From: Ammonifex thiophilus
GTDB taxonomy: Bacteria; Bacillota; Desulfotomaculia; Desulfotomaculales; Ammonificaceae
DNA: 64,000 nt
Reading direction: 5' to 3'
Assembly (NCBI RefSeq): GCF_003368535.1
Contig: NZ_QSLN01000002.1
Location: 124,001 to 188,000 of the forward strand
The translations under genes were made by a program, and so were the position numbers. Positions 25,228 through 34,969 of this stretch are shown in pieces. The stretch's first letter is position 1. Every line of letters begins with the position of its first letter. Below the pieces are notes generated by a model. It was not told where the DNA came from. It made no database searches and worked only from the letters and a program-made list of their open reading frames with translations.

Positions 25228-25254
25228 AGGGTTTCCGCGTAGAGCGGAAACCCT
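25228..25254 (-). terminator. Terminator after the tRNA cluster
   Basis: The reverse strand shows AGGGTTTCCGC / GCGGAAACCCT with a 5-nt loop, followed by TTCTTGTTTTC. It lies 14 nt beyond the CCA end of tRNA-Gly and ends the Asp-Phe-Gly transcript. Confidence 0.8.
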
Positions 25255-25267
25255 CGGCTTGCTTATA

Positions 25268-25342
25268 TGGAGCGGAAGACGGGATTCGAACCCGCGACCC
25301 TCGCCTTGGCAAGGCGATGCTCTACCACTGAGCCACTTCCGC
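25268..25342 (-). tRNA. tRNA-Gly (GCC)
   Basis: The 75-nt gene has acceptor arms GCGGAAG/CTTCCGC with discriminator T, and the CCA end is encoded. The D-arm is GGCTCAGTGGTAGAGC and the anticodon loop TTGCCAA, giving anticodon GCC. The T-loop is GGTTCGAATCC. It is the last gene of a three-tRNA run. Confidence 0.97.
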
Positions 25343-25364
25343 TCGTTCACCACTTTTAAAGCTT

Positions 25365-25440
25365 TGGTGCCACGGGACGGAGTCGAACCGCCGACACGAG
25401 GATTTTCAGTCCTCTGCTCTACCACCTGAGCTACCGTGGC
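25365..25440 (-). tRNA. tRNA-Phe (GAA)
   Basis: The 76-nt gene has acceptor GCCACGG/CCGTGGC with discriminator A and encoded CCA. The anticodon loop CTGAAAA gives anticodon GAA. The D-arm AGCTCAGGTGGTAGAGC and T-loop GGTTCGACTCC are canonical. It is the middle gene of the cluster. Confidence 0.97.
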
Positions 25441-25445
25441 ATTTA

Positions 25446-25524
25446 TGGCGGAGCTGACGGGATTTGAACCCGCGATCTCCTGCGTGACAGGCAGGTATGT
25501 TAACCAGGCTACACCACAGCTCCG
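25446..25524 (-). tRNA. tRNA-Asp (GTC)
   Basis: The gene has acceptor GGAGCTG/CAGCTCC with the discriminator G expected for Asp, and the CCA end is encoded. Anticodon stem CCTGC/GCAGG encloses CTGTCAC, giving anticodon GTC. The D-loop is long (GTAGCCTGGTTAAC). Only 5 nt separate it from tRNA-Phe. Confidence 0.96.
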
Positions 25525-25580
25525 CAACCACTATTAAATATAGCTCAACCCCCCGGCAAAGTCAAGCACAAAAGAAGAGG

Positions 25581-26849
25581 TTAAATCTCTGCGGCGAGGC
25601 CCAAGTAGGCCATGACCTTGGCGTCTTCCACCAAGTTGTCGATCCGGGCGTACTCGTTAGGCTGATGGGCCAGTTCATCAAAAGTACCCCAGACCGCCGC
25701 TGGTATGCCGAGCCTACGGAAGTAGGCGGCAAAAGTCCCTCCCCCGATACCTCCCACCCTGGCCTCCTTGCCCCTGAGCTCTCTTATCGCGCGACGCAGG
25801 AGCTTCACGATGGGGCTGTCGGACGGCGTGGCGGGCGACTCCACCTGCTGTAGCACCTCAAGCTTGATCCGGGGAAAGGTTCTCTCCCCAAGCTCCCGGC
25901 GGTACTCGCCTTCCAGTCGCCGGGCCAGCGTTTCGGCTTCGTGCAAAATCTCGTCCAAGCGGTAGCAGGGAAGCACCCGGCAATCGAAAACGACTTCCGC
26001 TTCCCCCGGAATTATATTAGGGGCGTCGCTCAGGCTTCTCCCCATGGTGGGCTCGAAGGAGCTTATCGGATATTCGAAAAGCTCGTCTTCGACGTCGAAC
26101 TTCTCGTGCAGACGCTGGTCGAGAACCCGAGCGTAATCCAAAGCTACCCGAAAGGCGTTGAACCCCTTGTGGGGGGTGCTCCCGTGTACCTGCTTCCCCT
26201 CTACTTTTACTTTCAGCCAGAGAAGGCTTTTCTCGGCGATCTCAATGAAAGTCCCCTCCCGATTCCCCCCGTCGGGCACCAGAACCAGGTCCTCCCTGCG
26301 GAAAAGCTCCGGGTGGTTTTTCATGAGCCACTCAATGCCGTACCTGTTACCCGTCTCCTCGTCGCTGACGAAGGCTAAAACAAAGGTCCGCTTGGGCCTG
26401 AGACCCAGGTTCATAAGCGCCCTCACCGCGTAAAGGGAAGCTACCAGGCTCTGTCCGTTGTCTTCACTTCCCCGGCCGTAAACCTTGCCTTCCTTGAGCA
26501 GAGGGTTAAAGGGCGAAGTCTCCGTCCACTTTTCTAGATCGCCCGGGGGGACCACGTCCAGGTGGGTGAGAATCCAGAGGCGGGGACTTTGCTCTCCTTG
26601 CTCGCCGTAGTAGTAGGCCAGGAGGTTGGGGCGTATACCGTTCAAGGCTCTAGGGTCTGGGGCATCGTAGCGCTCTATTCGGTCGAAGGGCCACTGGCGG
26701 ATGATTTCCTCCAGCTTCTCCGCCTTGCGGAGTTCTCCTTCACCCCCGTTATCCGGACTTAAAGCGGGTATCTTGATGAGCTCCACCAGCGCCTCCACCA
26801 TCTCGCCACGCAGGCGCTCCACTTCCTCCAATACGCGCGGGTCGACCAT
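25581..26849 (-). CDS. M20-family metallohydrolase (ArgE/DapE/dipeptidase type)
   Basis: The 422-residue protein has the two-domain M20 architecture. Zinc ligands are visible in LTHLDVVPPGD, GRGSEDNGQ and FVSDEETGNRYG, the last holding the catalytic Glu pair. An inserted dimerisation domain covers about 205-315, and the C-terminal GTFDELAHQPNEY holds the last His ligand. Members hydrolyse dipeptides or deacylate N-acyl amino acids such as succinyl-diaminopimelate; the substrate here is not determined. The ATG follows AAGGAGG. It sits 11 nt after rsfS on the same strand. Confidence 0.88.
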   Translation of the reverse strand: MVDPRVLEEVERLRGEMVEALVELIKIPALSPDNGGEGELRKAEKLEEIIRQWPFDRIERYDAPDPRALNGIRPNLLAYYYGEQGEQSPRLWILTHLDVVPPGDLEKWTETSPFNPLLKEGKVYGRGSEDNGQSLVASLYAVRALMNLGLRPKRTFVLAFVSDEETGNRYGIEWLMKNHPELFRREDLVLVPDGGNREGTFIEIAEKSLLWLKVKVEGKQVHGSTPHKGFNAFRVALDYARVLDQRLHEKFDVEDELFEYPISSFEPTMGRSLSDAPNIIPGEAEVVFDCRVLPCYRLDEILHEAETLARRLEGEYRRELGERTFPRIKLEVLQQVESPATPSDSPIVKLLRRAIRELRGKEARVGGIGGGTFAAYFRRLGIPAAVWGTFDELAHQPNEYARIDNLVEDAKVMAYLGLAAEI

Positions 26850-26860
26850 AAAAAGCCTCC

Positions 26861-27217
26861 TTAGCCGAACTGAGCGGCCTCTTTTCTGAACACCGGTGCG
26901 TCGCGCCAGAGGCGCTCCAGCCCGTAAAACTCCCTTTCCTCCTCCAGAAAGACATGCACCACCACGTCGCCGAAATCGAGCAAAATCCAGCGCCCCTCCT
27001 GAAACCCTTCCCGGTGAAGCAGGTTTACGCCCTGCTCAGCCAGCTTCTTTTCTATGTGCTCGGCTATGGCCTTTACTTGAATGGGATTGTTGCCGCTGAG
27101 GATCACGAAGTAGTCGCACAGGGGGAGAAGCTTGCCCACTTCCAGAGCTAGGATGTCGTAGCCTTTCTTTTCCTGGGCAGCCTCGATAATGAGGTCCACT
27201 ATTTCACGAGGCTTCAC
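26861..27217 (-). CDS. rsfS: Ribosomal silencing factor RsfS
   Basis: The 118-residue protein is a complete RsfS/YbeB/Iojap homologue. It has the characteristic LCDYFVILSGNNPIQVKAIAEHI-type core and a late LLDFGDVVVHVFLEEEREFYGLERLW segment. RsfS binds ribosomal protein L14 and blocks subunit joining when nutrients are scarce. The start is GTG with GAGAG upstream. It lies in the common neighbourhood nadD-rsfS, here interrupted by an RRM protein gene. Confidence 0.95.
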   Translation of the reverse strand: MKPREIVDLIIEAAQEKKGYDILALEVGKLLPLCDYFVILSGNNPIQVKAIAEHIEKKLAEQGVNLLHREGFQEGRWILLDFGDVVVHVFLEEEREFYGLERLWRDAPVFRKEAAQFG

Positions 27218-27255
27218 TTTGATCTCTCGCGCTCCTCGCTTTAATAATATGAGGA

Positions 27256-27303
27256 TAAGGGGCCATAAGACGGCTCTTCTCCCGAGCGTCCCCTGGCCCC
27301 TTA
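27256..27303 (-). other. Inverted repeat between the RRM gene and rsfS
   Basis: The arms TAAGGGGCCA and TGGCCCCTTA are perfect over 10 bp, with about 28 nt between them that can form an inner stem (GACG-CTC / GAG-CCGTC). No T-run follows. It could act as a processing or stability element in the RRM-rsfS spacer, or as a weak terminator. A second smaller hairpin (CGTCCTCGG/CCGGAGGACG, about 27312-27337) covers the RRM stop codon. Confidence 0.5.
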
Positions 27304-27326
27304 CGCCCTAGTTTATCGTCCTCCGG

Positions 27327-27590
27327 TTAGCGCCGAGGACGGCTCTGCCGCTCGCGGGCTTCGTTGACTACGAGCACGCGCCCGCCATATTCGGCCCCGT
27401 TGAGAGCCCGAATCATGGCCTCCGCGTCTTCGTCGCGCACCTCGACGAAGCCGAAGCCCCGCGAACGACCCGTTTGCCGGTCAACGATGATCCGGCTGGA
27501 CAGCACCTCGCCGTAAGCCGAAAAGATCTCCGCCAGCTCTTCCGCTTGCGTCGACCACGGCAGGTTGCCCACATACAGGGTCCGCGCCAC
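27327..27590 (-). CDS. RRM-type RNA-binding protein
   Basis: The 87-residue protein is a single RNA-recognition motif. RNP2 is LYVGNLPW near the start and RNP1 is SRGFGFVEV in the middle, followed by a short Arg-rich tail (ERQSRPRR). Such small RRM proteins occur in cyanobacteria and some Firmicutes and bind single-stranded RNA. I chose the GTG at 27590, 8 nt after AGAGAGG. It lies between nadD and rsfS. Its long 3' spacer carries inverted repeats that may set its mRNA level. Confidence 0.9.
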   Translation of the reverse strand: MARTLYVGNLPWSTQAEELAEIFSAYGEVLSSRIIVDRQTGRSRGFGFVEVRDEDAEAMIRALNGAEYGGRVLVVNEARERQSRPRR

Positions 27591-27650
27591 TTGCCTCACC
27601 TCTCTTGACTCGATATGGTTCTCGCAGGATGACTGCCTCCGCCGCGCCTT

Positions 27651-28223
27651 TTACCGGTACAAACCGTGGGCGTAGATATACTCCTCTACGGCTTCCGGCA
27701 GAAGATACTTGATCGGCTTTCCTGCGCGGACCCGTTCCCGGATCTCCGTGGAAGAAACCGCTACTCCTGGAACCGGAAGCACCGTAACCCTGCGTCCCCG
27801 TCCGCCTTTCACCGCCGAGGGATAGCCTGGGCGCGTAGCCACCACAAAGTGGCAGAGCGTTAAGAGTTCCCCTACGCGGTGCCAGGTCAAAAACTCGGCC
27901 AGCGCATCCATCCCCAGGATAAAGAAGACTTCTGCCTGCGGGAAGAGCCGACGGAACTCCTTTACCGTGTCTACGGTATAGGAGGGACCTGGACGCTCGA
28001 TCTCCACGGTCGAAACCTCAAAGTACGGGTTGGAGGCCACGGCCAGCCTGACCATCGCCAGGCGATGCTCGGCAGGCGTAACCCTCCTCCTCTTGTGCGG
28101 GGGTTGCCCGCTCGGTATGAAATACACCTTATCCAGGCGCATCTCATACCGCACCGCTTCGGCTATTGCCAGGTGGCCGAAGTGAATGGGATCGAAAGTC
28201 CCACCCAACAAACCCAGGCGCAT
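27651..28223 (-). CDS. nadD: Nicotinate-nucleotide adenylyltransferase
   Basis: The 190-residue enzyme adenylates nicotinate mononucleotide in NAD synthesis. The nucleotidyltransferase motifs are LLGGTFDPIHFGHL at the start and SSTEIRERV near the end. IPSGQPPHKR and ILGMDALAEF lie between them. The ATG at 28223 with GGAG upstream matches the family start; the frame is open further 5' but that part looks non-coding. It is followed by the RRM gene and rsfS. Confidence 0.95.
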   Translation of the reverse strand: MRLGLLGGTFDPIHFGHLAIAEAVRYEMRLDKVYFIPSGQPPHKRRRVTPAEHRLAMVRLAVASNPYFEVSTVEIERPGPSYTVDTVKEFRRLFPQAEVFFILGMDALAEFLTWHRVGELLTLCHFVVATRPGYPSAVKGGRGRRVTVLPVPGVAVSSTEIRERVRAGKPIKYLLPEAVEEYIYAHGLYR

Positions 28224-28296
28224 GCCGGGGTCTCCATCCTGCTTGGCTCCATTATAAACCTTTTCTGCCCCCCGATCAATGACTAATTTTCCCCTT

Positions 28297-28854
28297 TCAG
28301 CCAAGGAATTTGCGCAAAAGCTCCTTCTCCCGCCTGAGCACGCTTATTCCCTGAGCTATGGCCGTAGCCAGCGCCTCCAAAAAGCCGTCCTGGGACAGAA
28401 GCCTTGCGTCTTCGGGATGATCCAGAAAAAGGCATTCTAAAAGCACTGCGGGCATGCGGGTGTAGCGAAGCACGTAAAAGGGGGCTTCCTTTCCTCCCCT
28501 GTCTCGGGTTCCTTGCGGGAGGAGGAAACCGGTGGCCGCCGCGTGCAGGATTTGTCGGTAATAGCGGGTGAGAGGAGGAGCGGAGGGATAAACGTAGCTT
28601 TCAAAGCCCCTCCCCCCGCCCGCGTTGAAGTGCAGGGAGAGGAAAAGGTCGGCGTTGTGGTAGTTGGCTATCCGCACCCTCTCACTAAGCGAAACGTCTT
28701 GATCTTCCCTGCGCGTCAGGATAATGGTCGCCGGCGGAGCCACCTTTTCCACCATGAGTTTGGCTAACTTGAGGGTGAGATCTGCCTCCCGCAAATTCCC
28801 GCAAACCGCTCCCGGATCGCTTCCCCCGTGCCCTGGATCAATCACTATACGCAC
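28297..28854 (-). CDS. N-acetylmuramoyl-L-alanine amidase (Amidase_3)
   Basis: The 185-residue protein is a bare catalytic domain with no signal peptide. Zn and catalytic residues appear in VIDPGHGGSDPGA, READLTL, SLHFNAG and VLLECLFLDHPED. It is a second amidase besides CwlD. Without a leader it may act in the mother cell or during lysis, or use an unannotated export route. The start is GTG behind GGGAGGGGGG. It lies between proA and nadD. Confidence 0.85.
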   Translation of the reverse strand: MRIVIDPGHGGSDPGAVCGNLREADLTLKLAKLMVEKVAPPATIILTRREDQDVSLSERVRIANYHNADLFLSLHFNAGGGRGFESYVYPSAPPLTRYYRQILHAAATGFLLPQGTRDRGGKEAPFYVLRYTRMPAVLLECLFLDHPEDARLLSQDGFLEALATAIAQGISVLRREKELLRKFLG

Positions 28855-28902
28855 TTTTCCCCCCTCCCGCAGACTCAGTCTACGAGTGCGGGAGGGAAAA
28901 AG

Positions 28903-30162
28903 TTACTCCCGCACTTGCCCCTCACCCAAGATTATGTACTTTATGGTGGTGAGCTCTTTTAGCCCCATGGGCCCCCGGGCATGGAGCTTCTGGGTGGAGA
29001 TACCGATCTCTGCTCCGAAGCCAAATTGTCCCCCGTCGGTGAAGCGGGTGGAGGCATTGACATAAACGGCCGCCGCATCCACCGCTTCTAGGAAGCGCCG
29101 GGCGGTAGAGTAGTCTTCGGTCACGATGGCCTCCGAGTGCTTGGTGCCGTAGCGGTAGATGTGGTCCAAAGCCTCGTCGAGGCTTTGAACCACCTTGACG
29201 GCGAGGATGAGGTCGAGAAATTCGGTGGCCCAGTCTTCCTCGGTAGCCGGTCGGGCCCAGGGCAGATACTGCAGGGTAACGGGGCAGCCCCTTATCTCCA
29301 CCCCACGTTCCCTCAGCTTTTCCCCTACGGCGGGCAGGAAGCGCGGCGCTACCTCTTGGTGGACGAGTAGGGTCTCCATGGCGTTACACACGCCGGGGCG
29401 CTGGCACTTGGCGTTGATGACGATGGCCTCCGCCTTGGCCAGATCAGCCGCCGCGTCCACGTACACGTGGCAGTTTCCCACCCCCGTCTCGATGACGGGG
29501 ACGGTGGCCGTGCGAACCACGGTTTGGATGAGCCCTGCTCCCCCGCGGGGAATGAGGACGTCTATGTACTCGTTAAGCCGCATCAGCACCTGGGCCGCCT
29601 CGCGTTCCGGGCGATCGATAAATTCTATAGCTCCTTCCGGAACCCCGCTCTCCACCGCCGCCCGGGCTATGACCTTGACTATGGCCGCGTTGGAGTTAAG
29701 GGCCTCCGACCCTCCCCGCAAGACCACCGCGTTCCCCGCCTTAAGACAAAGACCAGCGGCATCCACGGTGACGTTGGGACGGGCCTCATAGATCATCCCC
29801 ACAACCCCTAAGGGCACGCGCATCTGCCCTATCATCAGCCCGTTAGGCCGCTTCCACATGGCCACGATCTCCCCCACCGGGTCGGGGAGCTTCACTATGT
29901 CCCTTAAGCCCTGGGCCATTTCCCGGAGGCGCTTCTCGTTGAGCATAAGGCGGTCGAGCAAAGCCTTGGATAGCCCCTTAGCCCGGGCTGCCTCCATGTC
30001 ACGGGCGTTGGCCTCTAAGATGAACTCCTTTTCCCGCTCCAAGGCGTCGGCCATGGCCATAAGGGCCTTGTCCTTGACCGTGGTGGGAAGGTAGGCCAAC
30101 CGCCTGGCCGCTTCTTTGGCCCTTCGCGCCTTAGCTACCACCTCTTCCTCAATCGGAGTCAC
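28903..30162 (-). CDS. proA: Glutamate-5-semialdehyde dehydrogenase (gamma-glutamyl phosphate reductase)
   Basis: The 419-residue enzyme reduces gamma-glutamyl phosphate with NADPH in proline synthesis. It shows the ALDH-like fold with VGMIYEARPNVTVDAAG, the GNAVVLRGGSEA nucleotide-binding region and the catalytic Cys in AKCQRPGVCNAMETLLVH. The start is GTG, overlapping the stop of the HIT gene (GTGA). proB lies just upstream of that gene, so the order is proB-HIT-proA rather than the common proBA pair. Confidence 0.96.
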   Translation of the reverse strand: MTPIEEEVVAKARRAKEAARRLAYLPTTVKDKALMAMADALEREKEFILEANARDMEAARAKGLSKALLDRLMLNEKRLREMAQGLRDIVKLPDPVGEIVAMWKRPNGLMIGQMRVPLGVVGMIYEARPNVTVDAAGLCLKAGNAVVLRGGSEALNSNAAIVKVIARAAVESGVPEGAIEFIDRPEREAAQVLMRLNEYIDVLIPRGGAGLIQTVVRTATVPVIETGVGNCHVYVDAAADLAKAEAIVINAKCQRPGVCNAMETLLVHQEVAPRFLPAVGEKLRERGVEIRGCPVTLQYLPWARPATEEDWATEFLDLILAVKVVQSLDEALDHIYRYGTKHSEAIVTEDYSTARRFLEAVDAAAVYVNASTRFTDGGQFGFGAEIGISTQKLHARGPMGLKELTTIKYIILGEGQVRE

Positions 30163-30653
30163 GCCAACCCCACCTCCTGTAGAGTTTTTCTAAGCTTAGC
30201 GTAGGTATCGCCTAGGGCTTCCGGGATCACCCGCACTTCACCGAAGACGGTCATGAAACTGGTGTCTCCTTCCCAGCGGGGCACGATGTGCACGTGGAAG
30301 TGCTCGGGTATCCCCGCGCCCGCCACCTTGCCCAGGTTAATGCCGATGTTGAAACCATCGGGACGCATCACCCGGCGCAGGATCTCCACCATGTCCTTGG
30401 TTAAGGTAAATATCTCCAGCCATTCCTCCGGCGTGAGCTCCGTAACGTCACCCACGTGGCGGTTAGGGGCCACCAGCAGATGCCCATTGTTGTAAGGGTA
30501 GAGGTTCATTAAGACGAAAGCGTGCTCGCGCCGCAGCAGCAGGAGATTCTCCTCGTCCCGGTTGTCCTGCAACTTGGCACAGAAAATGCATTCCGTTCGA
30601 CCGGTACTCTTACCGACATAGACCGCCCGCCAAGGAGCCCACAACCTCTCCAC
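30159..30653 (-). CDS. HIT-family nucleotide hydrolase or phosphorylase
   Basis: The 164-residue protein has the catalytic histidine triad EHFHVHIVPRW and an N-terminal zinc-type CIFC pair (Cys22, Cys25). The layout resembles AP4A phosphorylase-like or GalT-like HIT proteins that split dinucleoside polyphosphates or nucleotide conjugates. The physiological substrate is not predictable. The start is GTG behind AAGGGGG. It sits between proB (15 nt upstream) and proA (4-nt overlap), so it is made together with the proline enzymes. Confidence 0.88.
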   Translation of the reverse strand: MERLWAPWRAVYVGKSTGRTECIFCAKLQDNRDEENLLLLRREHAFVLMNLYPYNNGHLLVAPNRHVGDVTELTPEEWLEIFTLTKDMVEILRRVMRPDGFNIGINLGKVAGAGIPEHFHVHIVPRWEGDTSFMTVFGEVRVIPEALGDTYAKLRKTLQEVGLA

Positions 30654-30668
30654 CGCCGCTTAACCCCC

Positions 30669-31790
30669 TTATTCTTGCAATACCAGGTTATCCCGGTGCA
30701 CCACTTCGTCATAAAGGCGGGAACCGAGCACAGCCTCGATTTCGCAAGTCTTGCACCCTTTGATCTGCTCTACCTCCGCCGCCGAGTAGTTCACCAGACC
30801 CCGCGCGATTTCCCTCCCCTCGGGGTCGACTATGCTAACGGCGTGTCCCGCCTCGAAGTTCCCCTCCACTTTTACGATGCCGGAGGGGAGAAGGCTCTTC
30901 CCCTCTTCTCGCAAAGCCTTGGCCGCTCCCGCATCCACGTAGATTTTTCCTTTTACCTGAGCGCCAAAGAGCAACCAGCGCCTCTTCGCGCGTAGCCTCT
31001 CGCGAGGAAAAAAGACAGTCCCGATCTCCTCACCGGCTAGAACGCGCCTTACCACCCCCGGCAGGGAAGCCCGGGCAATCACCAGGGTACAGCCGGAGCG
31101 GCCGGCAATGCGGGCCGCTTCCAGTTTAGTGAGCATGCCCCCGCTGCCCACCTGCGAACCGGGTCCGCTGGCCAAAGCCCATATCTCCGGCGTGAGTTCT
31201 CTAACCTCCGAAATCAGCTGGGCTTCCGGGTCGCGGCGGGGATCGCCGGTGTAAAGCCCGTCCACGTCGGAGAGGATGAGCAAAAGCTCGGCGTTTACCA
31301 GGCTGGCCACCAGGGCAGAAAGGGTGTCGTTGTCCCCCAGGCGAATCTCCTCCACCGCCACCGTATCGTTCTCGTTGATGATGGGAATCACCCGGTACTC
31401 AAGCAAAGTGAGAAGCGTGTTGCGGGCGTTTAAGAAACGGCGGCGGTGGGCGAAGTCGTCCCGCGTGAGCAACACTTGCCCCACAGTGATGCCGTGGGAA
31501 GAGAAGAAGCGCTCGTAGATCTGCATGAGCAGCCCTTGCCCCACCGCGGCGCAGGCCTGCTTTTCCGGTATGGTGCGGGGCCGGCTCTTGAGTCCCAGCT
31601 TCCCCATGCCCGCTCCGATAGCCCCGGAGGTGACCAGCAGCACGTCTCTTCCCTCTCGGTGCACAGCTGCTAGCTCGTCCACCAGCTTGGCTATTTGTTC
31701 CAGATCGAGCTCTCCCGATGGCAGGGTGAGGGAGCTCGTGCCCACTTTAACCACCAGGCGGCGACAGTGCTTAAACTCCTCCCGTCGCAT
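30669..31790 (-). CDS. proB: Glutamate 5-kinase
   Basis: The 373-residue enzyme phosphorylates glutamate in the first step of proline synthesis. The amino-acid kinase domain begins LVVKVGTSSLT and contains VTSGAIGAGM, NENDTVAVEEI and GSGGMLTKLEAA. A C-terminal PUA domain covers about 280-365. The ATG at 31790 has GGAGGAG embedded in the end of obg; the gap to obg is 4 nt. The proline branch therefore belongs to the obg transcript. Confidence 0.96.
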   Translation of the reverse strand: MRREEFKHCRRLVVKVGTSSLTLPSGELDLEQIAKLVDELAAVHREGRDVLLVTSGAIGAGMGKLGLKSRPRTIPEKQACAAVGQGLLMQIYERFFSSHGITVGQVLLTRDDFAHRRRFLNARNTLLTLLEYRVIPIINENDTVAVEEIRLGDNDTLSALVASLVNAELLLILSDVDGLYTGDPRRDPEAQLISEVRELTPEIWALASGPGSQVGSGGMLTKLEAARIAGRSGCTLVIARASLPGVVRRVLAGEEIGTVFFPRERLRAKRRWLLFGAQVKGKIYVDAGAAKALREEGKSLLPSGIVKVEGNFEAGHAVSIVDPEGREIARGLVNYSAAEVEQIKGCKTCEIEAVLGSRLYDEVVHRDNLVLQE

Positions 31791-31794
31791 AAGC

Positions 31795-33547
<1,753 letters not shown>

Positions 33548-33592
33548 GACCTTCCTCGTCCTTCCTGCTTTTTAAGATCGTTCGGCCAAGCT

Positions 33593-34969
33593 TTACAAAA
33601 TTCCTTCCCGCCGACAAAGCGCCGCGGCTTCCACCAAGCGTTCGGCTAAAGCAGGAAAAGAGGCGAAGTGCAGGTGAAGGTAAGAGGCCAAGGTGCGGCG
33701 GTAGACCACCCCTTCCGCCTCCACCTCCCCTCCGCTCCGGCGCAGGCGGAAGGCAGGGGGAAGGGCACTCTCCCCCTCCAGACGGGAATAATGAAATACG
33801 TGCCCTCGCACCTTCTCCCCCGCCCGGAAAAAGGGAGAAGGAGTAAGCACCTCCGCCACGACGTAGCCCAGCCGCTTGAGCCTCTCCCCCATCGTCACTT
33901 TGAAAGGAAGCGCCCCTACCAGCCGAAACTCCTCCCCTTTCCAGGCCAGGGAGGAGCACAGATAAACTAACCCTCCGCACTCGGCGTAAACCGGCATGCC
34001 TTTTTCCACCGCCGCCTTTATCGCTTCCCTAATAGGCAGGTTGGCGCTGAGCTTAGAGGCAAATACTTCCGGGAAGCCGCCGCCCAGGTACAAAGCCGAG
34101 CTCCCCTCCGGTAAGGTAGGAGCCTCGCAGGGGCTGAAAGGGGCGATTTCCGCTCCGAAGGCTTCCAGTAACTCCAGGTTCTCCGGATAGTAGAAGGAAA
34201 AGGCCTGGTCGTAAGCCACCGCTATCCTAGCTTGCGGGGTCCGGGGAGAAGGGGGGAAAAGGGAAGTGGCCGGAGGAAGGAGGGGAGGAGCGGCAGAGGC
34301 CAGGGTTAGACACCCGTCCAAATCGAAGTTGGCCTCGACCACGTCGGCCAACCGGGCGGCATATTCTTTCAGATCCGACCTCTCCGCCGCCGGCACCAGT
34401 CCCAGGTGGCGGGAGGGGAGTTCAAGCTCCGGCAGCCGGGGAAGGCAGCCAAAAACCTTCACCCCCACCCGGGACTCCACCACTTCCCGCAAAAGGCGAG
34501 CATGTTTTTCGCTCCCCACCCCGGTGAAGACTACTCCCTCCAGCCTCACTTCCGGGTCGAAAGCCTTAAAGCCCAGGACCACGGCGGCCGCCGAGGTGCT
34601 CATCCCCCGGGCCGCCACCACCAGCACCACCGGGGCACGCAAGATCTTGCTAAGCTCGGCCGTACTCCCCTCCGTCGAGCCGGCTCTGCCGTCGTAAAGC
34701 CCCATCACCCCTTCGACGATTGCCAAATCCGCCCCCCGGCTCCCGCGCAGAAAGAGTTCGCACAAGACCTCTTCCGGCATGAGCCAGGGATCGAGGTTGC
34801 GGGCCACCCTCCCTGTTACGGCCGCGTGAAAGCCCGGGTCGATGTAGTCAGGGCCTACTTTGAAGCCCTGCACTTTAAGGCCCCGCCGCCTGAAGGCTGC
34901 CATCAGCCCCAGGGTCACCGTAGTCTTGCCGCTGCCGCTTCCCGCTCCTGCCACTACCAACCGCTTCAA
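33593..34969 (-). CDS. cobB: Cobyrinic acid a,c-diamide synthase
   Basis: The 458-residue enzyme amidates the a and c side chains of cobyrinic acid using glutamine and ATP (CobB/CbiA). The N-terminal dethiobiotin synthetase-like domain has GAGSGSGKTTV and GPDYIDPGFH. The C-terminal type I glutamine amidotransferase domain has YAECGGLVYL with the catalytic Cys and a late SYLHLHFAS His region. The TTG start overlaps the apgM stop (TTGA), with AAGGAGA upstream. It is the last gene of cobQ-apgM-cobB. Confidence 0.95.
   Translation of the reverse strand: MKRLVVAGAGSGSGKTTVTLGLMAAFRRRGLKVQGFKVGPDYIDPGFHAAVTGRVARNLDPWLMPEEVLCELFLRGSRGADLAIVEGVMGLYDGRAGSTEGSTAELSKILRAPVVLVVAARGMSTSAAAVVLGFKAFDPEVRLEGVVFTGVGSEKHARLLREVVESRVGVKVFGCLPRLPELELPSRHLGLVPAAERSDLKEYAARLADVVEANFDLDGCLTLASAAPPLLPPATSLFPPSPRTPQARIAVAYDQAFSFYYPENLELLEAFGAEIAPFSPCEAPTLPEGSSALYLGGGFPEVFASKLSANLPIREAIKAAVEKGMPVYAECGGLVYLCSSLAWKGEEFRLVGALPFKVTMGERLKRLGYVVAEVLTPSPFFRAGEKVRGHVFHYSRLEGESALPPAFRLRRSGGEVEAEGVVYRRTLASYLHLHFASFPALAERLVEAAALCRREGIL

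Noticed and set aside
25141-25527. A 128-codon frame running through the three tRNA genes
   Set aside because: Most of it is tRNA sequence; no start signal and no homology seen.
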